NCBI GenBank assembly: GCA_016713405.1
Contig: JADJPF010000003.1
Span: 124,001-188,000, forward strand
Direction of reading: 5' to 3'
Length of the DNA: 64,000 nucleotides
Source of the DNA: Blastocatellia bacterium
GTDB taxonomy: Bacteria > Acidobacteriota > Blastocatellia > Chloracidobacteriales > JADJPF01
Notes under the pieces: model-generated
The model's input: only the letters and a program-made list of their open reading frames with translations
Told to the model about the DNA's origin: nothing
Databases searched by the model: none
Program-made: the position numbers and the translations under genes
Shown: in pieces, positions 56,055 through 64,000 of the stretch
Position numbering within the stretch: position 1 is the first letter of the stretch
How the letters are laid out: each line of letters starts with the position of its first letter

Positions 56055-56351
56055 ATGCTAACTCACATTGTTATTTGGAAATACCGAGATGATATTGACG
56101 AAGAAACTCGCCAAGAACATCGCAATAAATTAAGAAAATTACCTGACTTTATGCCTGAAGTTGATATAAAAAGCTTCAATGTTGGAGCAGATATTTTACA
56201 CCTAGAACGCTCTTATCATACTGGACTAGTAGCAATTTATAAGGATCGTGCAGCACTTGAAGCTTATACAATTCATTCTGAACATATGGCCGTAGCCGCT
56301 TTTGGACGCTCAATTTCTGCTCATGTTGCTTCTGTGGATTTTGAAGATTAA
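56055..56351 (+). CDS. Dabb-family (stress-responsive alpha/beta barrel) protein
   Basis: The 98-residue protein, MLTHIVIWKYRDDIDEE through LVAIYKDRAALEAYTIHSEHMAVAAFG, is a typical single Dabb domain, a dimeric ferredoxin-like barrel found in many stress-related and polyketide-cyclase-like proteins. Function in bacteria is generally unknown. It lies 27 bp after the protease gene. Confidence 0.88.
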   Translation: MLTHIVIWKYRDDIDEETRQEHRNKLRKLPDFMPEVDIKSFNVGADILHLERSYHTGLVAIYKDRAALEAYTIHSEHMAVAAFGRSISAHVASVDFED

Positions 56352-56407
56352 GAAATTAAAAGGATAAATTAAGGTGAGTTTAAAAATTTTGCCTTTAAAA
56401 AACAGAA

Positions 56408-56511
56408 GGCCCGGAAACCTTTCTGGGCCGCACAACGACACTTTTATGTGTCTAATCCATTATCCATAACCGAAATAGTCAACTGAATGACTATTCACTC
56501 AGAATAATCGG
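56408..56511 (+). other. Structured intergenic element (possible ncRNA or leader)
   Basis: Three hairpins follow one another: GGCCC/GGGCC with inner pairing (56408-56429), GACAC/GTGTC (56437-56452) and AATAGTC/GACTATT (56474-56495), the last enclosed by CCGA/TCGG (56470-56473 with 56508-56511). The stretch looks more GC-rich than other intergenic DNA here and lies 71 bp before the methyltransferase start. It could be the 5' leader of that gene or a small RNA. Confidence 0.4.
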
Positions 56512-56582
56512 CACAACAATCAAAAAAGTTGCGCGACGTTCAGAAAATTTTCAGGAAAAATTTCCTTTTTTGGGTTAACTAA

Positions 56583-57593
56583 ATGAGTAACGATCAAATT
56601 ATATCTTTTCTTAGAAATGCTATTACAGCACGATTGGAACTATTTGGTAGTCCCAATGAAAACGCTTTTCGTTTGTTTAATGGTTTTTTTGAAGGTTTTA
56701 CTAATTTAGTTATTGATATTTATGCTTCTACAATTGTAATTCACAACTATGCTAATCCTCCTGAACAACTAGCAACATTGCTAACAATTATTTGCCAATA
56801 TTTAACAAAGGAATTTCCTTGGCTACAGTCTATAATCTTAAAGACTCGTAATTCTAACGATTTAGCGGCCAAAAATGGTATTATTTTTTTAGGAGAAAAG
56901 CCAAATAACCGTATACGTGAGCATAAAGTTTGGTATTCAATAGACTTACTCTTAAATCGTGACACAAGTTTTTATCTTGATACTTATAATTTACGTGCTT
57001 GGATTCTTGATAATCTTGCTAATAAATCTGTCTTAAATACATTTGCTTATACTGGAAGCCTTGGAGTTGCAGCTAAAGCTAGTGGTGCAAGTCAAGTTAT
57101 ACACCTAGATCTTAACCGTAAGTTTCTTAACGTTGCAAAAACTTCTTATACTCTTAATGGTTTTCCAATAAATAAAAGTGATTTTCTTGCTGGTGATTTT
57201 TGGACTCAAATTAGCCATTTTAAGCGTATTGGCAAGACTTTTGATGCTGTTATTGTTGATCCACCTTTTTTTGCTATTACCAACAAAGGAAAAGTTGATC
57301 TTGTTAATGAAAGTTATCGAATTATTAACAAAGTACGTCCCTTAATTAACAATGATGGTTATTTGATTGTAGTAAATAATGCGTTGTTTGTTAGTGGTGC
57401 AGATTATTTTAGTTCTTTAGAAAAACTTTGTATGGACGGCTATTTATCAATTGAAACATTAATACCTGTACCAGAAAATTTTATTGGTTATGAGCAAACT
57501 AAAGTCAATTCGCCGCTTGTAGATCCTAGCCCTTTTAATCATTCAACTAAAATAGTTGTTCTAAAAGTAAGACGAAAAGCAATTATCATTTAA
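56583..57593 (+). CDS. Class I SAM-dependent rRNA methyltransferase (RlmI-like)
   Basis: The 336-residue protein resembles the RlmI/RlmL methyltransferase domain: a substrate-binding N-terminal region (ENAFRLFNGFFEGFTNLVIDIY), then LDTYNLRAWILDN, motif I VLNTFAYTGSLGVAAKASGA, an acidic strand VIHLDLNRKFL, and the base-methylation motif IVDPPFF. It lacks the PUA domain of RlmI. A 23S rRNA cytosine target is likely by family but unproven. It is downstream of the structured intergenic element and 45 bp before the tpm-like gene. Confidence 0.85.
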   Translation: MSNDQIISFLRNAITARLELFGSPNENAFRLFNGFFEGFTNLVIDIYASTIVIHNYANPPEQLATLLTIICQYLTKEFPWLQSIILKTRNSNDLAAKNGIIFLGEKPNNRIREHKVWYSIDLLLNRDTSFYLDTYNLRAWILDNLANKSVLNTFAYTGSLGVAAKASGASQVIHLDLNRKFLNVAKTSYTLNGFPINKSDFLAGDFWTQISHFKRIGKTFDAVIVDPPFFAITNKGKVDLVNESYRIINKVRPLINNDGYLIVVNNALFVSGADYFSSLEKLCMDGYLSIETLIPVPENFIGYEQTKVNSPLVDPSPFNHSTKIVVLKVRRKAIII

Positions 57594-57638
57594 CTAAACG
57601 ATTTGTGCTAGTTGAAAAATAAAAAGGAGTTATAAATT

Positions 57639-58274
57639 ATGGAAGCAAGTTATTGGCAGCAAAAATGGGAAAAAAACGAGATTGCATTTCACCAACCTGA
57701 AGCCAATCCATTACTAGTTAAATATTTCAATGAGCTTTCTTTAGAAAAGAACAGTCGCGTGTTTTTGCCATTGTGTGGTAAGACTCTTGATATTTCTTGG
57801 TTACTTTTCAATGGTTATAGGGTTGTCGGGGCTGAATTAAGCAAAACAGCTATTGAGCAGCTATTTACTGAGCTAGATGTAGAACCAAAAATATCAGCAG
57901 TTGGTGAAATGGCTCACTATAGCGCAAAAAATATAGACATCTTTGTTGGTGATATATTTGATTTGTCTAGTAATATGCTTGGTAAAGTTGATGCTGTTTA
58001 TGATAGAGCCGCTTTGGTAGCATTGCCTGAGAAAACACGCAGTTGCTACACAACACACTTAATTGAAATTACTGGTAAAGTACCTCAATTACTAATTTGC
58101 TATGAGTACAACCAAAATTTAATGGAAGGCCCTCCTTTTTCAATTAATAAGGAAGAACTAAATCAACACTACAAAGATAAGTATGCTCTAACTCTTCTAG
58201 CAACTACTGATATTACTGGTGGATTAAAAGGACAATGTGCCGCAAAGGAATTAGTTTGGTTGTTAAAAAATTAG
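57639..58274 (+). CDS. tpm: Thiopurine S-methyltransferase family
   Basis: The 211-residue protein opens MEASYWQQKWEKNEIAFHQPEANPLLVKYF and carries LPLCGKTLDISWLLFNGYRVVGAELS, GDIFDL, VYDRAALVALP and the C-terminal KELVWLL, the full TPMT pattern. It uses SAM to methylate thiopurines; bacterial members also methylate selenium and tellurium compounds. AAAGGAG lies before the ATG. It follows the rRNA methyltransferase gene on the same strand. Confidence 0.93.
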   Translation: MEASYWQQKWEKNEIAFHQPEANPLLVKYFNELSLEKNSRVFLPLCGKTLDISWLLFNGYRVVGAELSKTAIEQLFTELDVEPKISAVGEMAHYSAKNIDIFVGDIFDLSSNMLGKVDAVYDRAALVALPEKTRSCYTTHLIEITGKVPQLLICYEYNQNLMEGPPFSINKEELNQHYKDKYALTLLATTDITGGLKGQCAAKELVWLLKN

Positions 58275-58316
58275 CAATGCTTGTGTAATGTAAATACTGT
58301 GATATATGGTAGTGCT

Positions 58317-58381
58317 AAAAAGTAATGCTGAATATAAATTCAGTTTTGGCAAAAATGAATTATTCTTCAGCATTACTTTTT
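58317..58381. terminator. Long hairpin, 16-bp stem, left end of possible mobile island
   Basis: AAAAAGTAATGCTGAA (58317-58332) is perfectly complementary to 58366-58381, and inner parts pair partially. It can end the tpm transcript and the converging DUF5666-like gene. Its left arm also matches, inverted, a sequence beyond the other side of that gene (59549-59569). Confidence 0.6.
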
Positions 58382-58421
58382 ACGTATTATCAAGAAATGT
58401 AATACACATTAGTTATATAGA

Positions 58422-59420
58422 TTAGGGCTTTTTGTTAAAATGTAGACCTGTCATATAAGTAGTATTGTTACTCTCCACATACTCAGCTACTACAAAATCA
58501 TAGTCATTCAGATTAATATCTGAGAATTTAAGAAACTTCAAGCCGTCATTAGTAATTAAAGGTATTGAAGTTCCTAGAGGTACTGTTAGCGTCAAGTTGT
58601 TAATAGTTATAGATCTATTTGCGAAATCAATTGCTTGTGGCTGACCACCAATCGTTTTGCCAAAGGTAGCACCATTTGTTTCAAACACATTTAATATCTG
58701 GCGTTTTTTGATCTTCTTGCTTTTCAATGGCTGATTCAGCACTACACTAATAGGGGAGCCAACGTCAACAAAAGTCTTTTGGAGAGCTTGTAGCTGCTCT
58801 TGAGTAACAGTCACACTAAAATCGCCAATAAGCGACAATCTTGTACCTTCGATATTGGTTATCCGGCTCAGAACAGCCATCTCTAGATCAGGTGCTTTTT
58901 CTAGCACAGAAACTTCATATGCCGTGAAAACACCATCCTTAAATTCAGCCCAGATAATAGCAGCCTGTCCATCTAATAAAGTGGTTGCACCACGAATCTC
59001 TGTCTTATCATTGATTACTACTGGCTGACCCAAAATATTAAATCCAGCAGCACTGACACCACTAATATTACCTGAAAATCTGACATCACGTGTCTTTACT
59101 ACGGTAACGGTTTCAGCTTGAAGTAATGATTTAAAGTTGGTATTTGAGATAAGTTGCCCATTGCTATAAAGCAAGTCACCAACTTCGATTGTGCGTTTTA
59201 CATTAGCAATCGAGATATCAGTAGTGAGATCTAGCTCACATTGCACAATATTACCATTAATTGATAAGACTTTTGCACCGCCAAAAAACTCTTTCTCTGG
59301 GTCAAACTCTGACTGGGCAAAGGCACTATTACTGCTAAAGAGCAAAATAACTGCAACAAATAATCCCGTCAGTATGTACTTTAACTTGTTAAAACAACTC
59401 GATATTAACATAACTATCAT
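58422..59420 (-). CDS. Secreted DUF5666-like repeat protein
   Basis: The 332-residue protein has an N-terminal signal region (LTGLFVAVILLFSSNSAFAQ, cut near residue 36) and several short beta repeats, such as VRFSGNISGVSAAGFNILGQPVVINDKTEI and SVLEKAPDLEMAVLSRITNIEGTRLSLIGDFSVTV. These resemble the DUF5666 domain, whose function is unknown. Two starts are close: ATG at 59420, or 59411 with AAGGA at better distance. The gene is bracketed by inverted repeats and lies next to a transposase remnant, so it may have arrived as a cassette. Confidence 0.65.
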   Translation of the reverse strand: MIVMLISSCFNKLKYILTGLFVAVILLFSSNSAFAQSEFDPEKEFFGGAKVLSINGNIVQCELDLTTDISIANVKRTIEVGDLLYSNGQLISNTNFKSLLQAETVTVVKTRDVRFSGNISGVSAAGFNILGQPVVINDKTEIRGATTLLDGQAAIIWAEFKDGVFTAYEVSVLEKAPDLEMAVLSRITNIEGTRLSLIGDFSVTVTQEQLQALQKTFVDVGSPISVVLNQPLKSKKIKKRQILNVFETNGATFGKTIGGQPQAIDFANRSITINNLTLTVPLGTSIPLITNDGLKFLKFSDINLNDYDFVVAEYVESNNTTYMTGLHFNKKP

Positions 59421-59551
59421 CTTCCTTTATTATATAATTAAGGCAATGAGCCTTTTTAACTGCTATAAGATGACGCGTAATTTCTATTCAAAAAGCATCA
59501 TCAATAAGCTACCAATTAAAGCATCAAAGAGTAGTGAGCAAAATGTACTGA
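59421..59551. other. Short non-coding gap with 12-bp direct repeat
   Basis: AATTTCTATTCA occurs at 59479-59490 and again at 59551-59562, where it is part of the inverted repeat. The region also holds the DUF5666-like gene's upstream region. No gene is seen. Confidence 0.4.
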
Positions 59552-59821
59552 ATTTCTATTCAGCATTACATTTGTATCATTACCAAAGATTCTGCTTTAC
59601 TTCTTTCTGCTTGTAATGAATTGGTCAGTAAAGGAAGAAAAATTATTGAAACTTTTATTAGTGTTTTTACTAGTTCTATAAATGCTGCTTCTACTCATGT
59701 TCGTTCCATTAGCGGCTTTCTCACTAATTTAGTTTCTAAAATCACTGCTTTTAATCTCGCTAATTATCTTAACTTATTACTTGCTCAACCTGTTTTGCAC
59801 ATTTCTTCTATCGTTAATTAG
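59552..59821 (+). pseudogene. IS982-like transposase, C-terminal remnant
   Basis: An open frame of about 90 codons, starting right after a TGA inside the right inverted repeat, ends at 59821. It reads ELVSKGRKIIETFISVFTS, then VRSISGFLTNLVSKITAFNLANYLNLLL, which looks like the C-terminal end of IS982-family DDE transposases (the R-x-x-IET segment carries the last catalytic glutamate). The first two thirds of the gene are missing. It abuts the truncated WG-repeat gene 36 bp away. Confidence 0.55.
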
Positions 59822-59856
59822 CTTTTGGTTAACTAGCACAAGTCGTAACTAAATAT

Positions 59857-60714
59857 TTAACATATCCAGCCTTGAGAATTTATTCCAACTAGTGCTAGAC
59901 CTTCTGAGAAAGCATTTACCCAGTCATATTGTGAGCGAAAAATTACTTGTCCGGTTTTATCAATATAACCCCAGTCATTTTTAGCAAACCTAACCCCAGC
60001 TAAACCATCGGAAAAAGTCCAGCCAAATTCAAATTGTGGAGTAATAACCATTTCCCCTAAATAATTGATATAGCCCCACTTACCTTTAATCCCTACACCT
60101 GCTAGACCTTCAGAAAATGCCCACCCACAATCAAATTGAGGTTCTATTACATATTTGCCTGTCATATCAATGTAGCCAAACTTATTATTAATCGCTACTC
60201 CTGCTAATCCTTCAAAAAACCTGGATGCCCAATCATATTGAGCTTTAATTACAATTTCTCCCTGCTTATTTATAAAACCACATTTATTTTTATTAATTCG
60301 TACTGCTGCTAGTCCTTGGGAAAAATCATCTACCCATTCAAATTGCTCTCGGATTACATTGTTACCATTTTTATCTATATAGCTCCATTTTCCATTAGTT
60401 CTTACTCGTGCCAATCCTTCAACAAATCCACCAGCATTATCAAACTCAGGTTCTATAATCATTTCTGCTTTTTGATTTATATAACCCCATTTTCCATTTA
60501 TTCCTACACAAGCCAAGTCTTCAGAAAATGCACCTGCTCCATTATTAAATTGGTGAGGGATTACTAAATTTCCAACTTTATCTATATAACCCCAAAGCCC
60601 ATTATTTCTAACACTTACAATGCCTTGTCCAAAACTTCCTCCTCCTTCATAAAGGAAATCTATTACTTGTTTTCCCGATTTATCTATAAATCCATAATTT
60701 ATATTACTTAGCAT
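59857..60714 (-). CDS. WG-repeat protein, probably truncated at the 3' end
   Basis: The 285 residues are eight ~35-residue WG (KWG) repeats of the pattern G-Y/F-I-D/N-K-x-G-x-x-V-I...F-x-E/Q-G-L-A-x-V-x-x-N-x-K-W. There is no signal peptide. The eighth repeat stops abruptly as GINSQGWIC, where GYIDKTG would be expected, only 36 bp from the transposase remnant. An insertion or deletion has therefore probably replaced the original end. The start lies 11 bp after the stop of the APC permease, so both share a transcript. WG repeats are thought to mediate protein contacts; the role is unknown. Confidence 0.8.
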   Translation of the reverse strand: MLSNINYGFIDKSGKQVIDFLYEGGGSFGQGIVSVRNNGLWGYIDKVGNLVIPHQFNNGAGAFSEDLACVGINGKWGYINQKAEMIIEPEFDNAGGFVEGLARVRTNGKWSYIDKNGNNVIREQFEWVDDFSQGLAAVRINKNKCGFINKQGEIVIKAQYDWASRFFEGLAGVAINNKFGYIDMTGKYVIEPQFDCGWAFSEGLAGVGIKGKWGYINYLGEMVITPQFEFGWTFSDGLAGVRFAKNDWGYIDKTGQVIFRSQYDWVNAFSEGLALVGINSQGWIC

Positions 60715-60725
60715 ATGTTTCTTGC

Positions 60726-62252
60726 TTAAGTTGAACTTTGGTTTTCTTTATTTAAGGTTGAATGTCTTGCACCATATAAGAAATAAATAATAAGTCCAGC
60801 AGCCAACCAAACAATAAAACGTTTTATAGAAGTTGGAGGTAAATAATAAATTAGCAATAAACAAGAAAGAATACCTAATACTGGAATTACAATTCCAAAT
60901 GGTACTTTAAAAGGTCGTTCTCGATTAGGATCCTTTACCCTTAAAATAATAATTCCTACACAAACTAGAATAAAAGCAAACAAAGTCCCAATATTAGTTA
61001 AATCTACCATCGCTTCAATACTAGATACGCCAGCAGTAGCAGCAACCGCAATACCTGTTAAAATTGTGGTGACATGTGGAGTCTTAAACTTTGGATGGAT
61101 ACGAGAAAAAACTGGTGGAAGTAGTCCATCACGTCCCATAGAAAAGAAAATTCTTGGTTGTCCTAATTGAAAAACTAGCAATACTGCTGTATTTGCTACT
61201 ACTGCACCAAAAGCGACGATTCCAGCAGCAACATTTAAGCCATTATATTTTAATGCTATAGCTAATGGTTCAGCAGCACCTTCCGCTAGTTTTTGATAAG
61301 GAATCATTCCTGTAAGTACAGCAGCAACAACAATATAGAAAATAGTGCATACTATAAGCGAGCCAATAATCCCTATAGGCATATCTCGTTTAGGGTTTTT
61401 CGTTTCTTCTGCTACCGTCGAGACAGCATCAAAACCTATGTAAGCAAAGAAGATAACCGAGGCACCTGCTAAAATTCCAGACATTCCATTAGGTGCAAAA
61501 GGTTGCCAATTTTCTGGCTTAATATAAAAAGCCCCTACAAAAATAAAAAACAGCAAAATTATTATTTTAATTACTACCATTAAGGTATTAAATCCAACAC
61601 TTTCTTTAATCCCTACTACTAAAATAGCAGTAATGGCAAGCACAATAAAAACAGCAGGTAAATTAAAAATTATCGGTATTCCACCAATGTTTGGAGCAGC
61701 AGCTAAAACTTGTTGCTTAAAGGCTAAAGCAGCTTGATATTTTTCCTGATTAGCTGGATCAGGCAGTACAAAAACGGAAGTGTAATTAGTAGACAACCAA
61801 ATAGGGATATCAACACCTAACCCCCTTAGGAGTTCCTTAAAATAACCGGCCCAACTTATTGCTACCGCAACATTACCAACAGCATATTCAATAATTAAGT
61901 CCCAACCTATAATCCAAGCTATCATTTCTCCAAGCGTGGCATAAGAATAAGTATAAGCACTACCAGAAATAGGAACCATTGCTGCAAATTCAGCATAACA
62001 AAGCGCGGTAAAAGCACAGGCTACACAAGTAATTACAAAGGAAATCATTAAAGCAGGCCCTGCACCCAATCTTTCTGAGTCGCCTAAAGCAGCCGTGCCA
62101 ACAGTAGCAAAAATACCTGTTCCAATAATCGCCCCTATGCCTAATAACACTAAGTCAAATGCTCCTAAAGCTTTTTTTAGCCCTTTTTCAGAGTCTTGAG
62201 CTTGAGCTATTAACACATCTAGGTTTTTTGTCCGAAATAGATTTTTGAACAT
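60726..62252 (-). CDS. APC-superfamily amino acid permease (cationic transporter-like)
   Basis: The 508-residue integral membrane protein has the APC signature GIGAIIGTGIFATVGTAA in helix 1, MISFVITCVACAFTALCYAEFAAMVPISGSAYTYSYATLGE in helices 2-3, and GIIGSLIVCTIFYIVVAAVLTGMIPY later; about 12-14 helices are visible. The length and C-terminal LRVKDPNRERPFKVP match the CAT/YhdG branch (cationic amino acid transport). GGAGGC precedes the ATG. It is followed by the WG-repeat gene. The actual substrate is inferred only from family resemblance. Confidence 0.88.
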   Translation of the reverse strand: MFKNLFRTKNLDVLIAQAQDSEKGLKKALGAFDLVLLGIGAIIGTGIFATVGTAALGDSERLGAGPALMISFVITCVACAFTALCYAEFAAMVPISGSAYTYSYATLGEMIAWIIGWDLIIEYAVGNVAVAISWAGYFKELLRGLGVDIPIWLSTNYTSVFVLPDPANQEKYQAALAFKQQVLAAAPNIGGIPIIFNLPAVFIVLAITAILVVGIKESVGFNTLMVVIKIIILLFFIFVGAFYIKPENWQPFAPNGMSGILAGASVIFFAYIGFDAVSTVAEETKNPKRDMPIGIIGSLIVCTIFYIVVAAVLTGMIPYQKLAEGAAEPLAIALKYNGLNVAAGIVAFGAVVANTAVLLVFQLGQPRIFFSMGRDGLLPPVFSRIHPKFKTPHVTTILTGIAVAATAGVSSIEAMVDLTNIGTLFAFILVCVGIIILRVKDPNRERPFKVPFGIVIPVLGILSCLLLIYYLPPTSIKRFIVWLAAGLIIYFLYGARHSTLNKENQSST

Positions 62253-62653
62253 TTCTTGCCTCCAAGCAGGTAGGTGGATAAAGCTAGGTTAGTTAGGTTA
62301 ATTGCATACAATAGCCTAAAAAATATTATGTTAATAGCTAATTATGCAACTCAGCTAATCCTGTCTAAAGCTTACGAAAAAACCTTATTTTTTAACCCTA
62401 TTTAAGAATTAAGAAAAGCATAAATCTTAAAATTAAAAGTTTTTCTAATTTTATAAAAGGTTAAAAATCCTCTCTTCAAAAGCAAGAAATTTATCTAAAT
62501 AATTTGTCTAAATAATAAAGGCAAGAGATATTTAGCTCTTTTAGTTTTATTTGATTAACTTATTTTAATTTTTACTAATATTTTGTAAGCTAATGCTAAT
62601 GGGTTTTTAAAGCAGATTTTTGGCAAATAAATTGAAGTTTCTTGTAAGCATGA
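62253..62653. other. Intergenic region, about 400 bp, no gene seen
   Basis: AT-rich. TCTAAATAAT occurs twice in close succession near 62490-62520. The permease's upstream region and its GGAGGC ribosome-binding site lie at the left end. No coding frame or known motif is seen. Confidence 0.45.
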
Positions 62654-63619
62654 TCAAAAGCCCTGGTTAACAAAACAACCTTTAGCTACAGTTTCTCTTA
62701 AATTCATGCCATTCCATAAAGCTGTACATTCTGAAAGAACTCCAGATGCAGGCGTACTATTTACACCAAACTCAAATTCATTCAAAAAGTTATCTGTTGT
62801 GTCACTATCAAAATCTGTTTTTACTTCAAAACAAGTAAAAGGATCTAAAGCATAATGACCTGTAATAGAAGCATTAGTAAAGTCTTTACGTTTAGTTCTA
62901 ATATTAGCTCCTGCTCTCCAAACACTACCAACTATGTCTATATATGCTTTAAACGTTATTCTTGGTAATGCCCCAGCAGATGGAATGGATATTTGGGAAG
63001 GAATAGTTTGCATTGCAGCATTTGTAGTAAAAGACGCTTTGGAAACGATCTTGCTTAACTTATTGTCAATCACTGTTTTGCTTACTTCTGCTTTATTAAT
63101 AGATAAAGATTCTCTATCATTTGCTAGCACAATCTCTTTTGCATTAATACGAGTACCAGCAATTGTTAAAATCCCGTCTGCATCCGTGATTAAGTCAAGA
63201 ATAGGATCTTCAAAACTAAAAATAGATTTTCCGTTTTCATCAATTCTTTCATAAGAAGAAACACATCTTACGGTTCCACGCATACCAGAACTTTCGTCTT
63301 TTTCCATTAAAAAAGCTTCTGACAAGTAGTTAATAAGTTCGTCTTCATCCTTAAAAATGTTTCTACCTGGTTTTAAGTAGCCTTTGCCATAAGGAAACCT
63401 GACTTCTACTTTACTACGACCAATAGCAGTAATTTCACAATTAGAATCTGTAGGCAATTTAAGATTTATTGTTGAGCTTATAGGTTTTGGAGATTTTCCA
63501 GTTGTTTTAGTTGGTAAAGCTAATAAATCAACTGGATTAGTAAGTAAACTAGCTGTAGTTATTAAAGATAGGTTTGTAAGAAAATTTCTACGAGAATTGT
63601 TAATATTATCTGAATTCAT
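62654..63619 (-). CDS. Tat-secreted protein of unknown function
   Basis: The 321-residue protein has a twin-arginine signal (SRRNFLTNLSLITTASLL, residues 9-26), so it is exported folded, implying a cofactor or tight fold. The mature part is beta-rich: CEITAIGRSKVEVRFPYGKGYLKPGRNIF, LDLITDADGILTIAGTRINA and ITGHYALDPFTCFEVKTDFDSDTTDN. Two cysteines near the C-terminus (ECTAL, KGCFV) may pair. No family is recognised. AAAGGA lies before the ATG. It is monocistronic, with a structured leader upstream. Confidence 0.65.
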   Translation of the reverse strand: MNSDNINNSRRNFLTNLSLITTASLLTNPVDLLALPTKTTGKSPKPISSTINLKLPTDSNCEITAIGRSKVEVRFPYGKGYLKPGRNIFKDEDELINYLSEAFLMEKDESSGMRGTVRCVSSYERIDENGKSIFSFEDPILDLITDADGILTIAGTRINAKEIVLANDRESLSINKAEVSKTVIDNKLSKIVSKASFTTNAAMQTIPSQISIPSAGALPRITFKAYIDIVGSVWRAGANIRTKRKDFTNASITGHYALDPFTCFEVKTDFDSDTTDNFLNEFEFGVNSTPASGVLSECTALWNGMNLRETVAKGCFVNQGF

Positions 63620-63676
63620 TGATATTTTTCCTTTAAGTTTTTAAATTAAGAAAAACCCTAAGATTTAAAAATAAAT

Positions 63677-63742
63677 ATTTCGGCAGATGAGCATCTAAAC
63701 CCTAGGAAAATAAGGGTTTTCCAGGACACACAAAACCGAAAT
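63677..63742 (-). promoter_or_regulatory. Candidate three-way-junction RNA element
   Basis: ATTTCGG (63677-63683) pairs with CCGAAAT (63736-63742) as a closing stem. Inside, AGAT-gagc-ATCT (63685-63696) directly abuts AAACCCT pairing with AGGGTTT (63697-63703 with 63713-63719). On the minus strand it would lie in the 5' leader of the Tat-secreted protein gene, ending about 58 nt before the ATG. No known riboswitch class is recognised. Confidence 0.4.
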
Positions 63743-64000
63743 CTTTTTCTTAAAACCTTATAAAGTTGTTCTCGCTAACATGACAAAAGCTAAAAACACA
63801 ATATAACAACTAGCTAAAAATTTTTACCAAATTTTTAGCTATATTTGGAGTTTATTAGTTAAGAAGATAATTTTTATCCAATCACCTAATAAATTTTAGC
63901 TGCTCAAAAACAAACATCTAATGTGCTAGATTAGCTTAAAAAGCTAGTAACAGAGTGCTAGAATCTCTCGCGTTTTTGAATCAATTAACTTTTAGGAAAT
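63743..64000. other. Right-edge region without a complete gene
   Basis: No coding frame is visible. The region is AT-rich and ends TTTTAGGAAAT, which looks like a ribosome-binding site for a plus-strand gene starting just beyond the window. Confidence 0.4.

Larger units (their letters stand above)
58322..59569. repeat. 21-bp inverted repeats bracketing the DUF5666-like gene
   Basis: The sequence at 58322-58342 is the reverse complement of 59549-59569 at 20 of 21 positions. A third, more divergent copy in the same orientation as the right end lies at 58356-58376 (18 of 21 positions). The ends flank exactly one gene. No target-site duplication was found. Confidence 0.6.

Noticed and set aside
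1..56540. TGCGCGACGTTC occurs at 1-12 and again near 56529-56540
   Set aside because: The first copy is inside a coding frame and the second is intergenic; flanks do not match, so it is probably chance.
63677..63742. Known riboswitch (TPP, cobalamin, SAM, c-di-GMP)
   Set aside because: None of the conserved core sequences of these classes is visible.
1..64000. CRISPR array, tRNA or rRNA genes
   Set aside because: No regularly spaced direct repeats and no tRNA or rRNA signature sequences were noticed on reading either strand; this was by eye only.

Overview
The window is AT-rich chromosomal DNA (roughly one third G+C by eye) from a Gram-negative-type bacterium. The evidence for an outer membrane is an Oar-like TonB-dependent receptor and an OmpA-type lipoprotein. 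The best overall guess is Acidobacteriota, perhaps Blastocatellia-like. That guess rests on the Oar-type receptor with a carboxypeptidase-regulatory domain, the Uma2 nuclease, kinases of the kinase-PATAN-J-domain-TPR type, and a locus resembling the myxobacterial/acidobacterial ether-lipid (elb) genes. It is an inference from gene content and was not tested by phylogeny. I saw no rRNA, tRNA or CRISPR array.

Layout. 1-2224: two tandem P-loop ATPases on the minus strand, the second cut by the window edge, behind a near-perfect 28-bp inverted repeat carrying two facing promoter-like sequences. 2582-8072: a surface-glycan or lipid modification block (membrane glycosyltransferase, methyltransferase-like protein, GNAT-like protein, CapK/PaaK-type adenylate-forming enzyme, convergent sulfotransferase). 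8129-15746, minus strand: HAD phosphatase, LarA/DUF2088 protein, Uma2 nuclease and a 1464-residue reductase/acyl-ligase/ACP/acyltransferase fusion, a candidate ether-lipid locus. 16056-24408: SAM hydroxide adenosyltransferase (frameshifted), SbcD/Mre11-like nuclease, two paralogous multidomain Ser/Thr kinases (the first frameshifted) and a small membrane protein. 24488-37531: secreted pseudo-matrixin, mreB, M16 peptidase, WalJ-like hydrolase, purB-purS-purQ, two paralogous secreted helical proteins and the Oar-like receptor.

38062-54928: a Cys-cluster protein and a frameshifted DUF255 thioredoxin-fold protein, then gamma-carbonic-anhydrase-like protein, hisS, aspS, OmpA lipoprotein, CHAD protein, a reverse-transsulfuration pair, a PP2C phosphatase, murI, rph, a secreted protein, a sugar nucleotidyltransferase and a polyprenyl diphosphate synthase. 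55038-64000: CPBP protease, Dabb protein, two methyltransferases, and a small mobile-looking island (58317-59821) made of a secreted DUF5666-like gene between inverted repeats plus an IS982-like transposase remnant. This abuts a WG-repeat gene that looks 3'-truncated. An APC permease and a Tat-secreted protein of unknown function follow.

Housekeeping genes dominate (purines, cysteine, peptidoglycan precursors, aminoacyl-tRNA synthesis, RNA processing, isoprenoids). The unusual material is the lipid/glycan locus, the kinase pair with a PP2C phosphatase elsewhere in the window as possible counterpart, and the small mobile island. Three genes carry single-base frameshifts, two of them in homopolymer runs, so some indels may be sequence errors rather than biology.
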